Shown here: positions 22,915 to 33,258 of the stretch, one piece after another
Position numbering within the stretch: the first letter of the stretch is position 1
Layout: every line of letters begins with the position of its first letter
Assembly (NCBI GenBank): GCA_965644295.1
Contig: CBFFRP010000069.1
Span: forward strand, 186,001-250,000
Source of the DNA: Paraphysomonas bandaiensis
Lineage: Eukaryota; Chrysophyceae
Direction of reading: 5' to 3'
DNA length: 64,000 nucleotides
Program-made: the position numbers and the translations under genes
Notes under the pieces: model-generated
The model's input: the letters and a program-made list of their open reading frames with translations, nothing else
Database searches by the model: none
What the model was told of the DNA's origin: nothing

Positions 22915-23619
22915 ATACGTGTGTGGGCACAAATAGATTGAGTATAACTGATTATCGATATTATACAGTATTGTTGTACCAATTTAGTTCGACATATTTT
23001 GTAGAGAATCTGCTTTAAAATTGTAATATTCAGTTAAAGGTACAAGTTCTTTGAGATTGTTTCTGAAAATTTTGCTTTGTTAGAAAATGACATAACTGGA
23101 GAATACTTTCACTCTATTATGCTGACATTATAAGTTATAATCAATAATCAATGTCACTTATCACTCGCCAATTTCATGTTATCTCTACTACCCTCATTTC
23201 TCGTACGATCTTACTTCGTCACTAACTTGGCTGCATCGTCACTATATTCCGCTTCACTACTATATACTCATCGTCATGGTATTAACTCTCATAATACAGT
23301 TAACCACAACTCTGTATACTAGTCGTAACGCTTATAATTTAAATTCCTTATAACTACAGCTTTCAATTGTTCTAAAAAAAAGAACTTAACACTCCCTCTC
23401 AATTCAAAGCTGTAGATAGACTCTTCATATAACCAGTCATACAGACGGATTCGCAACCACTTAAAAACCACATTTAGGATAGCTGCACACCTCAGAATTT
23501 GCAACAGTAGAGATTTACCTCTGCAGTATCATCCATCGAAACACCTTTTGCTTGTGATCAAAACTCGTGCAAATGGTTATCGATTGAAGAATATATCACC
23601 TTTTAAATAGAGGCTAGTA
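22915..23619. other. Spacer with a diverged dispersed repeat
   Basis: No gene seen. Positions about 23140-23370 share ordered anchors (TACGATCTTA, TTCGTCAC, CATAATACAGT, CTACAGCTTT) with 37030-37260, which suggests two old copies of one repeat. Confidence 0.4.
23140..23370 (+). repeat. Diverged dispersed repeat R2, copy 1
   Basis: Colinear with 37030-37260: TTATCTCT, TACGATCTTA..TCGTCAC, TTCATAATACAGT-like and CTACAGCTTT..AAT blocks occur in the same order at similar spacing. Too diverged to define ends. Confidence 0.4.
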
Positions 23620-23720
23620 CAGGGCCTGGTAACCGTTAATGGTAATGCCATTATAATTACCGGGAACTGGACTACCACTAATGGCATCCCATTAATGACA
23701 TGTACTGGTACTTTATACAT
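23620..23720 (+). mobile_element. Decayed hAT-type MITE
   Basis: Begins CAGGGCCTGGTAACCGTTAA and contains CCATTATAATTACCGGGAAC, the same modules as the complete MITE at 27963-28076. The right end is degraded, and no target duplication is visible. Confidence 0.55.
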
Positions 23721-23839
23721 GCTATATATAGAACTGAGTGCTTTTATATACAGGCACTGGGCTAGTATATAGTTGTTCTAAATCGTTTCGGGTCTCGAGG
23801 GATGCCTGCAACTTCGTTTTTTCGCGATATCGGTGGGTT

Positions 23840-24376
23840 GTTCTCTTAGCTCGGACATTTTTGTGAAATGACGTTCAATCGGTAGATAGCTGCACACACG
23901 AGTTCCCCCGGTAGAATTTTGAATCCTGCAAACTTCTTATTCAATTCAACTAGCTCATACGTTTTTCTCACTTGTGCTCCCCAGGAGAGTTTTAATACAT
24001 ATATTTTATAGTCGGGTTTACATGCCTTTATTAACTCTGAACTGTTCGTATTGCAATTTGGGCTCATTATTTAGAGCTTGAATGTATATTGGTGTGAAAT
24101 TAAAAGCGTAGGAGGCCCAGATGGTTTATGAGCCATACTGTCAGTTTCTTTGACCAGTTGACTACACCGAACTGATCAAATTCAGGGAGTTGCTTCCAAT
24201 CCGAACTATCAGACGCTACCATATTGAAAGTAGGCATTATTAGCAGGTTAAGTAAGCATGATAGTTTGGATTGGAAACTACTCCCCAAGTTTGATCAGTT
24301 CGGTAAAGTCAAGTGGTCAAAGAAACTGAGAGTATGGCTCATGAGAAAGAACATAAATCATCTGGGCCTAGAGTAG
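23840..24376 (-). mobile_element. Relic of a copia gag gene, with an inverted duplicate of its 5' end
   Basis: On the minus strand, 24110-24240 encodes DWKQLPEFDQFGVVNWSKKL and 23846-24020 encodes KKFAGFKILPGELVCAAIYR; both resemble blocks of the Gag protein of the element at 49.7 kb (SFKIRPGEKVSVGVDRLN). On the plus strand, 24257-24373 encodes DWKLLPKFDQFGKVKWSKKL then MRKNINHLGLE, the same Gag N-terminus in opposite orientation. The two copies therefore form an imperfect inverted repeat of about 110 bases per arm. Stops and indels make it non-functional. Confidence 0.6.
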
Positions 24377-25119
24377 CCAAGCGTATTCCAAATTAGAGTT
24401 GCAACTCGTAAGTATTATAATTGTACAAAATCACTTTGAAAATCAAAGCAAAAAAAATCATTTCCCAAGCAACAACCAAATGAATTAGCAAACAGACAAA
24501 CTACAATATTCTGCCTTCGTTACACAAAGATGACACAGCAGTCAAAGATACTTGCTCTTTATATAGCCAATAGATTAGAGGATTCAGATCACGAATGTCT
24601 CACCAATATCACCCTCGCATATAAACTCTTAGCAACACCCGTGTTGTCAACTAATCAGGCATTTAATTTAGTAATATATAAGGACTGATTAACTATATAG
24701 CATTCAACGAACTCACAGTCATATTCCCATTGTAATCTATGCCTGTATTGTTGTAATTCTTTCTGGAGATTGGCTTAATTGGCTCCACTTTAAAGCATGG
24801 CATTCAATATGGTCAGAGGTCTGAGCCCTGATATAAATGCTCAATACCTGTCTGTTATATATACAGGAATCATGATGCTTCGTTCTGCAGTATTAGATGT
24901 ATAGGCTGTATTTTCTCTGTGTATTATCTTTCTACTGCTATATATAACTGTATGATATGAGGAGTTTTGCCGCCCATCAACACCAGCAAGAAGGATGTAT
25001 ATATATAGCCGATATACTCTCCACAAAGTTAATCATACCATAATACTATCTAATAGTCCCACTATAATAGTCGATGCATATGATTGAATGTAATTGAATA
25101 TTAAGATATCATACATCAT
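24377..25119. other. Gene-free spacer
   Basis: AT-rich; nothing recognised on either strand. Confidence 0.4.
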
Positions 25120-25240
25120 ATCATCCATCTGCTTTACAAGTAGAAGCTTCCATACCATCCATCTGCTTTACAAGTAGAAGCTTCCATACCATCCATCTGC
25201 TTTACAAGTAGAAGCTTCCATACCATCCATCTGTTTCAGC
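25120..25240 (+). repeat. 34-bp tandem repeat, 3.4 copies
   Basis: The unit around CCATCTGCTTTACAAGTAGA begins at about 25129, 25163, 25197 and (partial) 25231, a constant 34-base period. The full copies are essentially identical, indicating recent expansion. Confidence 0.92.
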
Positions 25241-26181
25241 TCCATATACATGATCTCAGATAGTTAATGACGGTTTTATAGAGTCCTAATACAGTGTTTA
25301 TTAATAGTGATATTCTTGGTTTAGTTATTACAGTATTGGGAATATGTATGTATATATGCCACTCGTCGTGCTAGATCTTGTTAATATATATACACATATA
25401 CATGTATCATGTACATGTATGTATGTATGTACACTCATGTTAAGATGCAATGAAGCCAATGCTGCTATTAGCTATATACAGTGTATAAAACCACTGATTT
25501 TGTCAAGACTGAAACACTCTCAGGATAAAAAACGGAATTTTTTTGAGATGTCTTAGTAAAAAAAAACTGAACTTTCTACAAAAACAGTTTTTTATGGTTT
25601 ATCAAGTAAAGAAATCCAGGATTTTTTAATTGTATTTAGTTTTTTTGATGATTACAATACTGTATTTCCCAAAAGGGTGACAACAATCCGTATTTTTTCA
25701 ATGGGAACAAACTATCCGTATTTTTTCAATGGGAACATACGTCAGTATAGATATGAAGGTGACCGTCACTCTTACTAACTTCAAGGATCCACTAGTATTC
25801 CACTAGTAATTCTGATTTTTCTTAAAGTATATAAAATCACGTTAAAAATAATTTCTCTATATAAAAATTACGTATATATATTCCTCTCTATATCTACGTA
25901 TGTCATGTACATATATATCTATACTAAGAACATGATAATTAAACAGAACCACCATGAAATTCATAAATTAACTCTTATATACATACATACATATCATGAT
26001 ATAGATAATGACATATTTCACTATCATATCCTTCTATACATATACTTTAATATAAGTATCACGATATATGGCATCAAGATGGGTAACCCGTGAAGCTTCT
26101 AGGGATCATGGTACCCTCCTTTCTCTTACTCTCTCCTATCAATCATTTACATATATATAAACAGTTTCAATTATATCTATC
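25241..26181. other. Upstream region of the cyclin gene
   Basis: No gene seen. AT-rich with T-runs; a duplicated phrase (CCGTATTTTTTCAATGGGAA at about 25690 and 25717) and TATATA-rich sequence before the cyclin start. Confidence 0.45.
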
Positions 26182-27502
26182 ATGTCTAGAGAGTCACGTC
26201 ATATGGATGAGACCTCTGAAGTAACCAGATATATCACAGAACGAGATACCTCTAGTGAGCAAAGTATACCAACTCCTAAAGTAAAGAAATCACAAAGTAG
26301 AAATTATTCAAAGCATGATTTTGAATCAGTAGAAGAAGAAGTTATTACATGTATATGTGCTAATATATTATCACGAATTAATGAAGCTTCGACTGATAAA
26401 TACTCACCTGTTAAACAATACTCTCTCTTTGATAGAGGTATTACTCGCGGAAAGCTGGTATTACTTTTTATTCTATGATTAAACGATTTTTACGGATGTT
26501 GTGGATCAGGAATGTACTCTGGATAATATCAAGCATGTATTTAGTATTATTTACCAGGAGACTGAAATGGAATACCCGTGTATGGTCATTTCATTGATAT
26601 ATATGGAGCGCATGGTGGAACGCACTAAATTGCGCTTTCGAATATGTGATAAGAATTGGCAGTGCACGCTGTTCATGTGTATGATGCTATCCTCCAAGAT
26701 ATGGGACGATTTTTCAATGATTAATGCGGATTATGCTACGCTTTTTGCTGGTTTTAGTCTGGAAAGCATTAATTCTCTTGAGATGGAGTTATTAGACATC
26801 TTAGATTTTAATGTTGAGGTGTCATCTTCGGAATACCTGAAGCTACATGGCACTATACAGGAGTTGATTTGTGCATCAAAGTTGTTAGAAACTCAGCTTC
26901 GTCTTGAACAGCTTGGAGCAGAGAGAGACATAGCCGATATTTGGGGAAGCGGGGTTGATTCGACAAAGAGTTGTGGGGAGGCAACACCGAAATTGTATGG
27001 TTTCCCAGTGGATACGTCGAATCCACGTAGTGGAGCCACGACAATCGCGCCTGTGTTTTCTGAGGAAAGTGTCATGCCAGGTGCATCTCTACTCCGATCG
27101 CACGATTCGTCGGTATCCTCACACTCTCTTCTGGATTGGGAGGAAAATGAAGAAAAGGAAGTTGCCGTAACTCACCGAAGACTTCTCACATCTACATCTG
27201 GACCAGCGTTTAGTTCCTTCAACGAGAATGGGACAATAAATACTATATCACCGGTCTCTTTAATTCAATGCCATTCCTCTGATGTTTGTAACATCTCAGG
27301 TGTCGGCGATAAGCGTATTCGTCGTTTTATTGAACGATTTACTGGTTCTCTTTCCAGTGGGATGCGTAGTGCTCTTGTTTCCCTGTTCCCTCTTTCTCTA
27401 TCGTTCAGGCTATCTTCTCAAAATACTAAAGTACACCCCACACTTTCAGGTGAAAGAACGGCATCTGCCGAGCATTCTTTTTTGAGATATGAGACCACGT
27501 AG
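26182..27502 (+). CDS. Cyclin-Y-like protein
   Basis: Cyclin Y relatives activate PCTAIRE/PFTAIRE CDKs, often at membranes. Two exons, 26182-26457 and 26510-27502, joined across a 52-nt GT-AG intron in phase 0, 422 residues. The cyclin box lies in exon 2: MVISLIYMERMVERT, SSKIWDDFSMINADY and MELLDILDFNVEVSSSEY match cyclin Y strongly (its SSKxWDDxxxxNxDY motif is characteristic). The N-terminal ~60 residues are charged and unconserved; no N-terminal Gly for myristoylation follows Met, unlike human cyclin Y. The ~180-residue C-terminal tail is Ser-rich and unrecognised. PHO80/Pcl-type cyclins are the main alternative. Same strand as, and next to, Wee1. Confidence 0.85.
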
Positions 27503-27840
27503 TGTCTACCTCGATGTTCAGTTGATTTTACATGAAATCTTATTTTATGAAATTCATTTGTTTATTATGTACTTTTTTGACAAACCGTCATGGATAATTT
27601 ATTGGAGCCAATAAAGATGATTGCATAGTAATCTATGTCTATGATATGTCACTGGAATAGATGTTAAATTGATTATTCATTATTATTATGACTATTATTA
27701 TATACTTTTACAGTATTCAATTATATTAGTACATTAATATGTTGACTAAGAAATAATAATTTATTGACTGATATATGATACAATAGTTTGTCTTTGCGAA
27801 TTAGGTTGGCGTGGTTCAGCATACTATTGAGTTTAGCTCT
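27503..27840. other. Gene-free spacer
   Basis: Nothing recognised; AT-rich. Confidence 0.4.
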
Positions 27841-27936
27841 TTGAGAGCAGGCAGGCTTGCGTAACAATTAATTGGTTTTCAATTTGTTGGCAATAAATGG
27901 TCAGTTGTTACACAAGCCTGAGAGCAGCTAGTAGTT
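27841..27936. repeat. Inverted repeat with ~16-bp arms
   Basis: Left arm CAGGCTTGCGTAACAA and right arm TTGTTACACAAGCCTG are inverted with one mismatch, separated by about 45 bases. Looks like a small MITE or hairpin; no target duplication found. Confidence 0.55.
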
Positions 27937-27962
27937 ATTCGAATTATGACAGTTACTTGAAG

Positions 27963-28076
27963 CAGGGCCTGGTTACCATTAATGGCCCACTAAAGATAGT
28001 CCAGTTCCCGGCAATTATAATGGCATTACCATTAATGGCCATTAATGCCATTACCATAAACGGCTACCAGGCCCTG
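27963..28076. mobile_element. hAT-type MITE with 8-bp target-site duplication
   Basis: A 114-base element with terminal inverted repeats CAGGGCCTGGTTACC and GGCTACCAGGCCCTG, flanked on both sides by ACTTGAAG (27955-27962 and 28077-28084). An 8-bp duplication with CAGGG-starting ends is characteristic of hAT-superfamily nonautonomous elements. Internal sequence is almost a palindrome of ATTAATGGCC-type repeats. No coding capacity. Confidence 0.85.
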
Positions 28077-28084
28077 ACTTGAAG

Positions 28085-28628
28085 AATACTGTTGATATTA
28101 ACAGTATTCCATGAACTATTGAGATGATAGGAATAATGTAGTGAGTCTGAAATATATCGACTACATAAGACCGTGTCTATCTGAGTATGAAAATGATTGG
28201 TAGTTGAAGTATCATGGATTTAGTGAAAGGTTGATCATAATCTATAATTGAAGCATTGAGAGCATATCTGTATATCACATTCAGTTACTGTAATTAAGCT
28301 TTAACCCATTCAACAACATGTCAAACCTTGATACAGGATACAGCACGGTTTTATGTTTTATGGCGTACATCAGCAGGAATTGGTGAATGATTATATCCAA
28401 TCGGTTATCTATTACCACCAACCAACTGTAATCCTAGTTTAGAGTTTAGATCAATCCCTTGTATGCAATTAGCGAAATGACCACAAAGCTAGCCAATTTC
28501 ATCAGTATTGTAGCAACAACAACCAATGAATGTTCACGAATAATAAAAGTTGAATAACTCACAAATAATATATATACGAAAAGTATACTCAGTACCAAAC
28601 AGTGACGCACAATATGTAGTAAATATTT
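28085..28628. other. Gene-free spacer
   Basis: Nothing recognised upstream of the minus-strand glycosyltransferase stop. Confidence 0.4.
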
Positions 28629-30269
28629 CTAATGAGGTAGCAATATCGTAGTGCTCGAATCGAACCCTAGACTCTTGACGTGTCGCACAAAATATGACTC
28701 CTCATTCGGCTTATCTAACATTCTTTGACCAAGAACATACTGCATGCAGTGCTCGGAAGACTCTTTGTACTGTGTCCTAGCTGTATCACCGCTACCACTG
28801 CACGGTGTTACAAACACACCATATTTTTGTTTCACTGCACATATGCAATGTTGCAAGAGTCGAAGTCGGGAAACCATTCCTTCTCCCGTATGCATGGGTG
28901 AAAGTAGATTTACAGCATGTTCTCGAGCCTCCGCAGCCATAGCTCTATAGCGCGGAAGGTACAAATGTACCTGACGTAATGCATGACCAGCAGCACCAAG
29001 ATCAGGGTCCGCCCATAGCATATCTGTGGTATATGGCCCAAATTCTCTCGATACCTACCGTTTATGCCTCAACTACGTTTACATTAAAAAGAAAACACTT
29101 ACATTAACCAAACTGTAAGGTATTCGAAGTTCAGGGGCACGTGATTCGTACAGGGGCTGCATAAATTGTTCAGAGCCTCCAAATGCAGTACTTATAATTG
29201 GTGTACCGGCAAGTACACCTTCCAGGATATTCAGTCCCCATCCCTCACTTCTATGCAGAGATATATAACAATCAACAGCCGCCTTGAGGTCCAACAATCG
29301 ATGTGTAGGCAACACGCCGTCCATCATAACCACTCGGTCGTCCACCTCCTTGTTTTCGATTACCCACTTTAAATGTTCATAGTCCCCAGGTTGATGGGAA
29401 GCATGACTTGATTTAAGAATGAGACCAACCTCAACACTGTGTCCACTGTTTGGAAAAACAGACCTGAACGCCCGAATGATTCCCTCAATATTTTTACGAT
29501 TGCTGTCCGAATTGAAGTCAAATATTGCCAAAAAGAGGGTGGCAGAACTCACCGGATCTGCCCACCGCCGCATGCTGGAAAGAGTATTTCGTGTACATTG
29601 AGTGCACTGTTGGGTCTCCGAATACCCTGGTATGGTATCCAATAGTCGACTCCTAGCCTGTTGTCGGCGAGTTGTCGAAATAGGATCAGGGAGGTGCTCA
29701 TAGCCATAAGGAATGACCTTTACTCGCACTTGATGTCGGGGGAAGGAAGGTGTCGCTAAGACAGCATCAGCAACGTATTGCGACGGCACCCATATCTCGT
29801 CATAAAAACGACCAGCTGCACCTTGCTCAATGGGTAGACGAGAGGTCTCCCAGTGCCATAAACCAATTCGATATTGGTTGTGTGAGATAGCATTGTCAGG
29901 ATCTTTCATTACTGGCACTGTATTTGCAGCATTTATAATCAACAAACTAAACATATAATCTCTTACTCGAGTATCAAGATGACTATTTTCTATAATTTTA
30001 TTCGTATGAGAATGTAATGCAGCCCCATTAACAGTTATAGCAGATACAGGTACATTATTAGCTAATAGACTCTTTAATACACATCGAGCAGTTGTTCCAC
30101 CACCAAAATCACCTCTAATCCATCCATATAAATTAACTCCAAATGATCCATAAATTGATAAAGTTGATATATTATGATAAGAGTTGTAAGAGAGGTAATG
30201 TATATGTGGTAATGGGCATGTTAAGGATAGTATGAGTAAGAGTGAGAGTGTTATATCTAAACTCTTCAT
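28629..30269 (-). CDS. GT4-type glycosyltransferase with signal sequence
   Basis: Retaining glycosyltransferase of the GT-B/GT4 type, probably acting in the secretory pathway. Two exons on the minus strand, 29103-30269 and 28629-29054, GT-AG and phase 0, 530 residues. I start at the Met at 30269 because it opens a hydrophobic signal or signal anchor (MKSLDITLSLLLILSLT); the frame stays open further upstream without a better start. The GT4 signature is the E-x7-E motif in SEGWGLNILEGVLAGTPII (about residues 345-365), followed by STAFGGSEQF. An earlier block (IFDFNSDSNRKN) fits the phosphate-binding loop region of the family. The acceptor and donor sugars cannot be told. Divergent from the gene at 30815. 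Confidence 0.85.
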
Positions 30270-30530
30270 TATTAAATGATATGAGTGAATAGAGAAAGCG
30301 GAAAAGGGTAAGGGGTAAGGAAAAGAAGGAGGGAAGGAGGTTGAAAGGGAAGGATAAGATGTTTGTGATGTATGAGGTGAAGTGTTTAGATTATTGCTAT
30401 TAAGGGTGTTACTTGGTACTGTGTATATGAGATTGAGACCTTGAGAAGAATGAAGAAAATTAATTTGATGACTATAAAACCAGGGTTTTTGTGTATAAAT
30501 CAGAGGTTTCCGAGTATGTATGTACATATA

Positions 30531-30670
30531 GGTAGCAAGGTACTGAATGCATGTCGGTAGGTACAGTTAGTAGCAAGGCACTGTATGTAGGTAGGTAGGT
30601 ACTGTTACTCTATGTATATAGGTAGGTACTGTTGGTAGCAAGGTACTGCATGTATGTAGGCAGGTATAGA
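30531..30670. repeat. GGTAGGTACTG minisatellite
   Basis: Imperfect repeats of GGTAGGTACTGTT...GTAGCAAGGTACTG with runs of GTAG. Sits in the gap between the divergent genes at 30269 (-) and 30815 (+). Confidence 0.8.
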
Positions 30671-30814
30671 TAGGCCTGTAAATTATCGCTATCAATATTT
30701 GGTGTACTTGTCTTGTCATACTGCATACATGATACATACATACATCTATGAGGTGGGTATATTAGAGTATCATAACACACCATCTTATTAATCCATAGTA
30801 ACATAACTAACACC

Positions 30815-31711
30815 ATGCCAATTCCTACAACATCATCAATCATACAATCTATACATAGTTGCAATGATTCAACACGTGGTGGTATTGATACAGATGCACG
30901 TGCTGTTAAAGAGGACTTATTAGCTTTAGGTATCGATATTGATTGTCAAATAATAACAAGAATGCAAAATCTTGGTTTAGGATCAACATGGTCAGCAACA
31001 TCACAAGCAGCATCATCATTACGTAAAAGAAATCCACATGGGGTTCCTTCATCTGTAGCATATCAAAACTTAAGTGATCCAATGGAAGCCACACATCAAG
31101 AGAAAAGGGAGGTTGAAAAAGAATGGGATACAGTCGATGTACAAAAAATTCATAACTTTTTAAATTTTTTACAAAATCCATCTAGTCATATTAATCGTTC
31201 TACACGAACAGCTGTATTGAATTTAATACAAATATTTAAGATTCAATATGCTCGATCTTCTGATAAGTTTATTGAAACTATTCTTGGGATTAAGAATAAG
31301 AAGGTCAGTGATCATATCATATATTTCATACAGTTGTAAATCATTTATATCTAGGGCCTTATTCAAGCCGGCCAGATCATGAGAACTAGGTACATTGAGC
31401 ACAATGCGTTTGCGGACATGATAGTTCGGTTGCACCGACAGGCTACAAGCGATCAAATATTGGTCATTTTTAATGCTCTGAAGCAGTCAATAGATATTGG
31501 TGGTATATCGCGGGTTGTTGTAGATTTGAAGGCATTCCTACTTCTCCTCCAGGTAGCCAGCCAAGATTCTCGCCGTAGTTTCGGAGATAAATCTTCCAAA
31601 ATAGCGAATGATGTGGAGTTCTGGAACCAACGTCGTGCTCGTATCCGAAATGGACCCACCGATAATCCAATTCTTCCTGGTGCATCGAGGTCATCAAGCA
31701 GTGCTCGATGA
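30815..31711 (+). CDS. Unknown alpha-helical protein, 281 aa
   Basis: Not recognised. Two exons, 30815-31303 and 31355-31711, joined by a 51-nt GT-AG intron in phase 0. The protein looks mainly helical without membrane segments or Cys clusters. Visible features are a charged N-terminal half (KEDLLALGIDIDCQIITRMQ), a central helix-rich block (RSTRTAVLNLIQIFKIQYAR) and an Arg/Ser-rich end (RRARIRNG...SRSSSSAR). The model is supported by the phase-consistent intron, by the start next to a divergent promoter, and by amino-acid composition unlike the surrounding spacers. Confidence 0.7.
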
Positions 31712-32200
31712 TTGTTTTGAACTTGTCTACTGAACTATATAGCTACTATATACAAAATATACTTAGAAGTAGCGTAATATTTTGTATTTTATGGGGCTCT
31801 ATTTTTGTTTTATATATTGTTAGTAACGCTATAACTCTTTCTTTGTACCTGTACTAAACTAATGAAATAATATAAAAAAAGAAATGCAAACATAATTTGT
31901 AGTATTATCTAGACAACATCGTCATTTCCTATTTGGAATGAGTTTTTAGTAGAACATGAAGATGTATTTTCTACTTTTTTACACCAGTGTAAAACGAAAG
32001 TCGCTCTGAGCCTTCACAATCTAATTGCTTTAGGAAGCTTACTGTCAATTGCCTGTACTGTAGCTCCTTTACAAATCAAACCAGTACGCCATCGCATCAC
32101 TCGAATTTTTAGTAGGTATGTAATAAACACCAATGTAGCCATCTCCTTGTCATGGAAGAACTTGTGTCGTTGCTTGAAGATACAAATATAAAAACGGAAG
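31712..32200. other. Spacer with a hydrophobic open frame
   Basis: Probable 3' regions of two convergent genes. A minus-strand frame at 32014-32298 encodes a hydrophobic stretch (LPVLALLLLYY) that may belong to the uncertain gene at 32201-32848 by an exon junction I could not place. Confidence 0.35.
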
Positions 32201-32848
32201 CTATAATATAGTAGCAATAGGGCCAAAACTGGCAGTATTTCCGCTTGTAATTCCCACAGCATACAGAATTGCATCCATTTGATAAGGGACACACTCATAG
32301 TACTTTTCAGTTATTGGAGCCGGAGGATTATCTTGAGTTATTGTAGAGTATAAGACCTACAAAAAGTTCTAAGTCCTGACAAACTGGGTCTTGACCACCC
32401 ACTGAGCAGTCTAGACAAGAGTTATTGTAATGTGTCATCACAGGAATTGCATATGTAGTGTCATAATCGACTTTAGAAGAATAATACTTATTATTCTGGA
32501 CAGCTAGAATGCAGTAGTCAAACGAAGGTGCACCCGATACGTTCAGGCACCAAATAGGATTCATGAGTGGGAACTGTGGGTGAAACTTAGCTACCTACCG
32601 AAGAATTATAGATTTGCTCTTGAACAATATCGCTGACCGATTCCAATGAATTCACAGGTATAGTTCCCATATTAACTTCCATGTACAGTACAAACTGATC
32701 TAGCGTTCCATCATACCCAAGATGAAAAGGATTTGCAGCTTGGTCACATCCTCCATATTCGTCTGTATATTCCTTCTAGCTAACTCCATGCATATCAAAA
32801 GTAGCACTGCACTCTCGTTGTCGTAACAGTAAAAGAGACAGATGTCAT
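32201..32848 (-). CDS. Uncertain multi-exon gene, Cys-containing extracellular-type protein
   Basis: Minus-strand segments 32599-32775, 32361-32573 and 32201-32302 join in phase 0 with good GT-AG introns (25 and 58 nt). The 25-nt one is very short, so the boundary there may differ. They encode Cys- and Tyr-rich sequence (GGCDQAANPFHLGYDG, NNSCLDCSVGGQDPVCQDL, YECVPYQMDAILYAVG). A possible first exon is 32813-32848 across a 37-nt intron; it gives no signal peptide. The C-terminus is uncertain because a hydrophobic segment continues in another frame just downstream. The style resembles the Cys-rich surface protein at 37.4 kb. No family recognised; a decaying gene is possible. Confidence 0.4.
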
Positions 32849-32849
32849 G

Positions 32850-33200
32850 ATAATAGCCTATCAATTTAATATATCACATTTTCATTGGATAAAACTCAAA
32901 CACACCACATACTTATTTTCAACCTATCAAATGTATATATTACTCTTCCATTGGATACAAGTCTATCGAATTTATATACCTATCAAGATTATATATTACC
33001 TTTTCATGGCTTTTGATTGGATAGAATCACTTGTCTAAACAAATACTTTTATCATACACCAAACATATACACACATATACATATACATACATGTACACAC
33101 ACACACATAGTGTATATATACATACATATAAGTCCATCACTATAACATCATTAGAGGCATATTCTCATCATATATACAGTAATGAGTTCTTATTTCTTAA
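32850..33200 (+). promoter_or_regulatory. Repeat-rich divergent promoter with CCTATCAA and ATTGGATA motifs
   Basis: CCTATCAA occurs at 32857, 32933 and 32979. ATTGGATA occurs near 32884, 32950 and 33016, the last three 66 bases apart. CA/TA microsatellites (ACATATACATATACATACAT, ACACACAC) follow at 33060-33130. Placed between an uncertain minus-strand gene and the start at 33259, so a regulatory role is inferred from position only. Confidence 0.4.
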
Positions 33201-33258
33201 TCCTATAGATTCTCAACACACTCTTTATTCCCCTTTATCACATTACATAAAAGGGAAC

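Noticed and set aside
25120-25240. CRISPR-like array at the 34-bp repeats
   Set aside because: The repeats are contiguous with no spacers, only about 3.4 copies, and the genome is eukaryotic nuclear.
30270-30527. An upstream start for the GT4 glycosyltransferase
   Set aside because: The upstream frame has no ATG at its beginning, is Ser/Pro/Tyr-rich low complexity, and would bury the signal sequence that begins at 30269.
33031-33258. An upstream start for the GT2 glycosyltransferase at about 33031
   Set aside because: The extra residues are encoded by CA/TA microsatellite, while the Met at 33259 opens a clear signal sequence.
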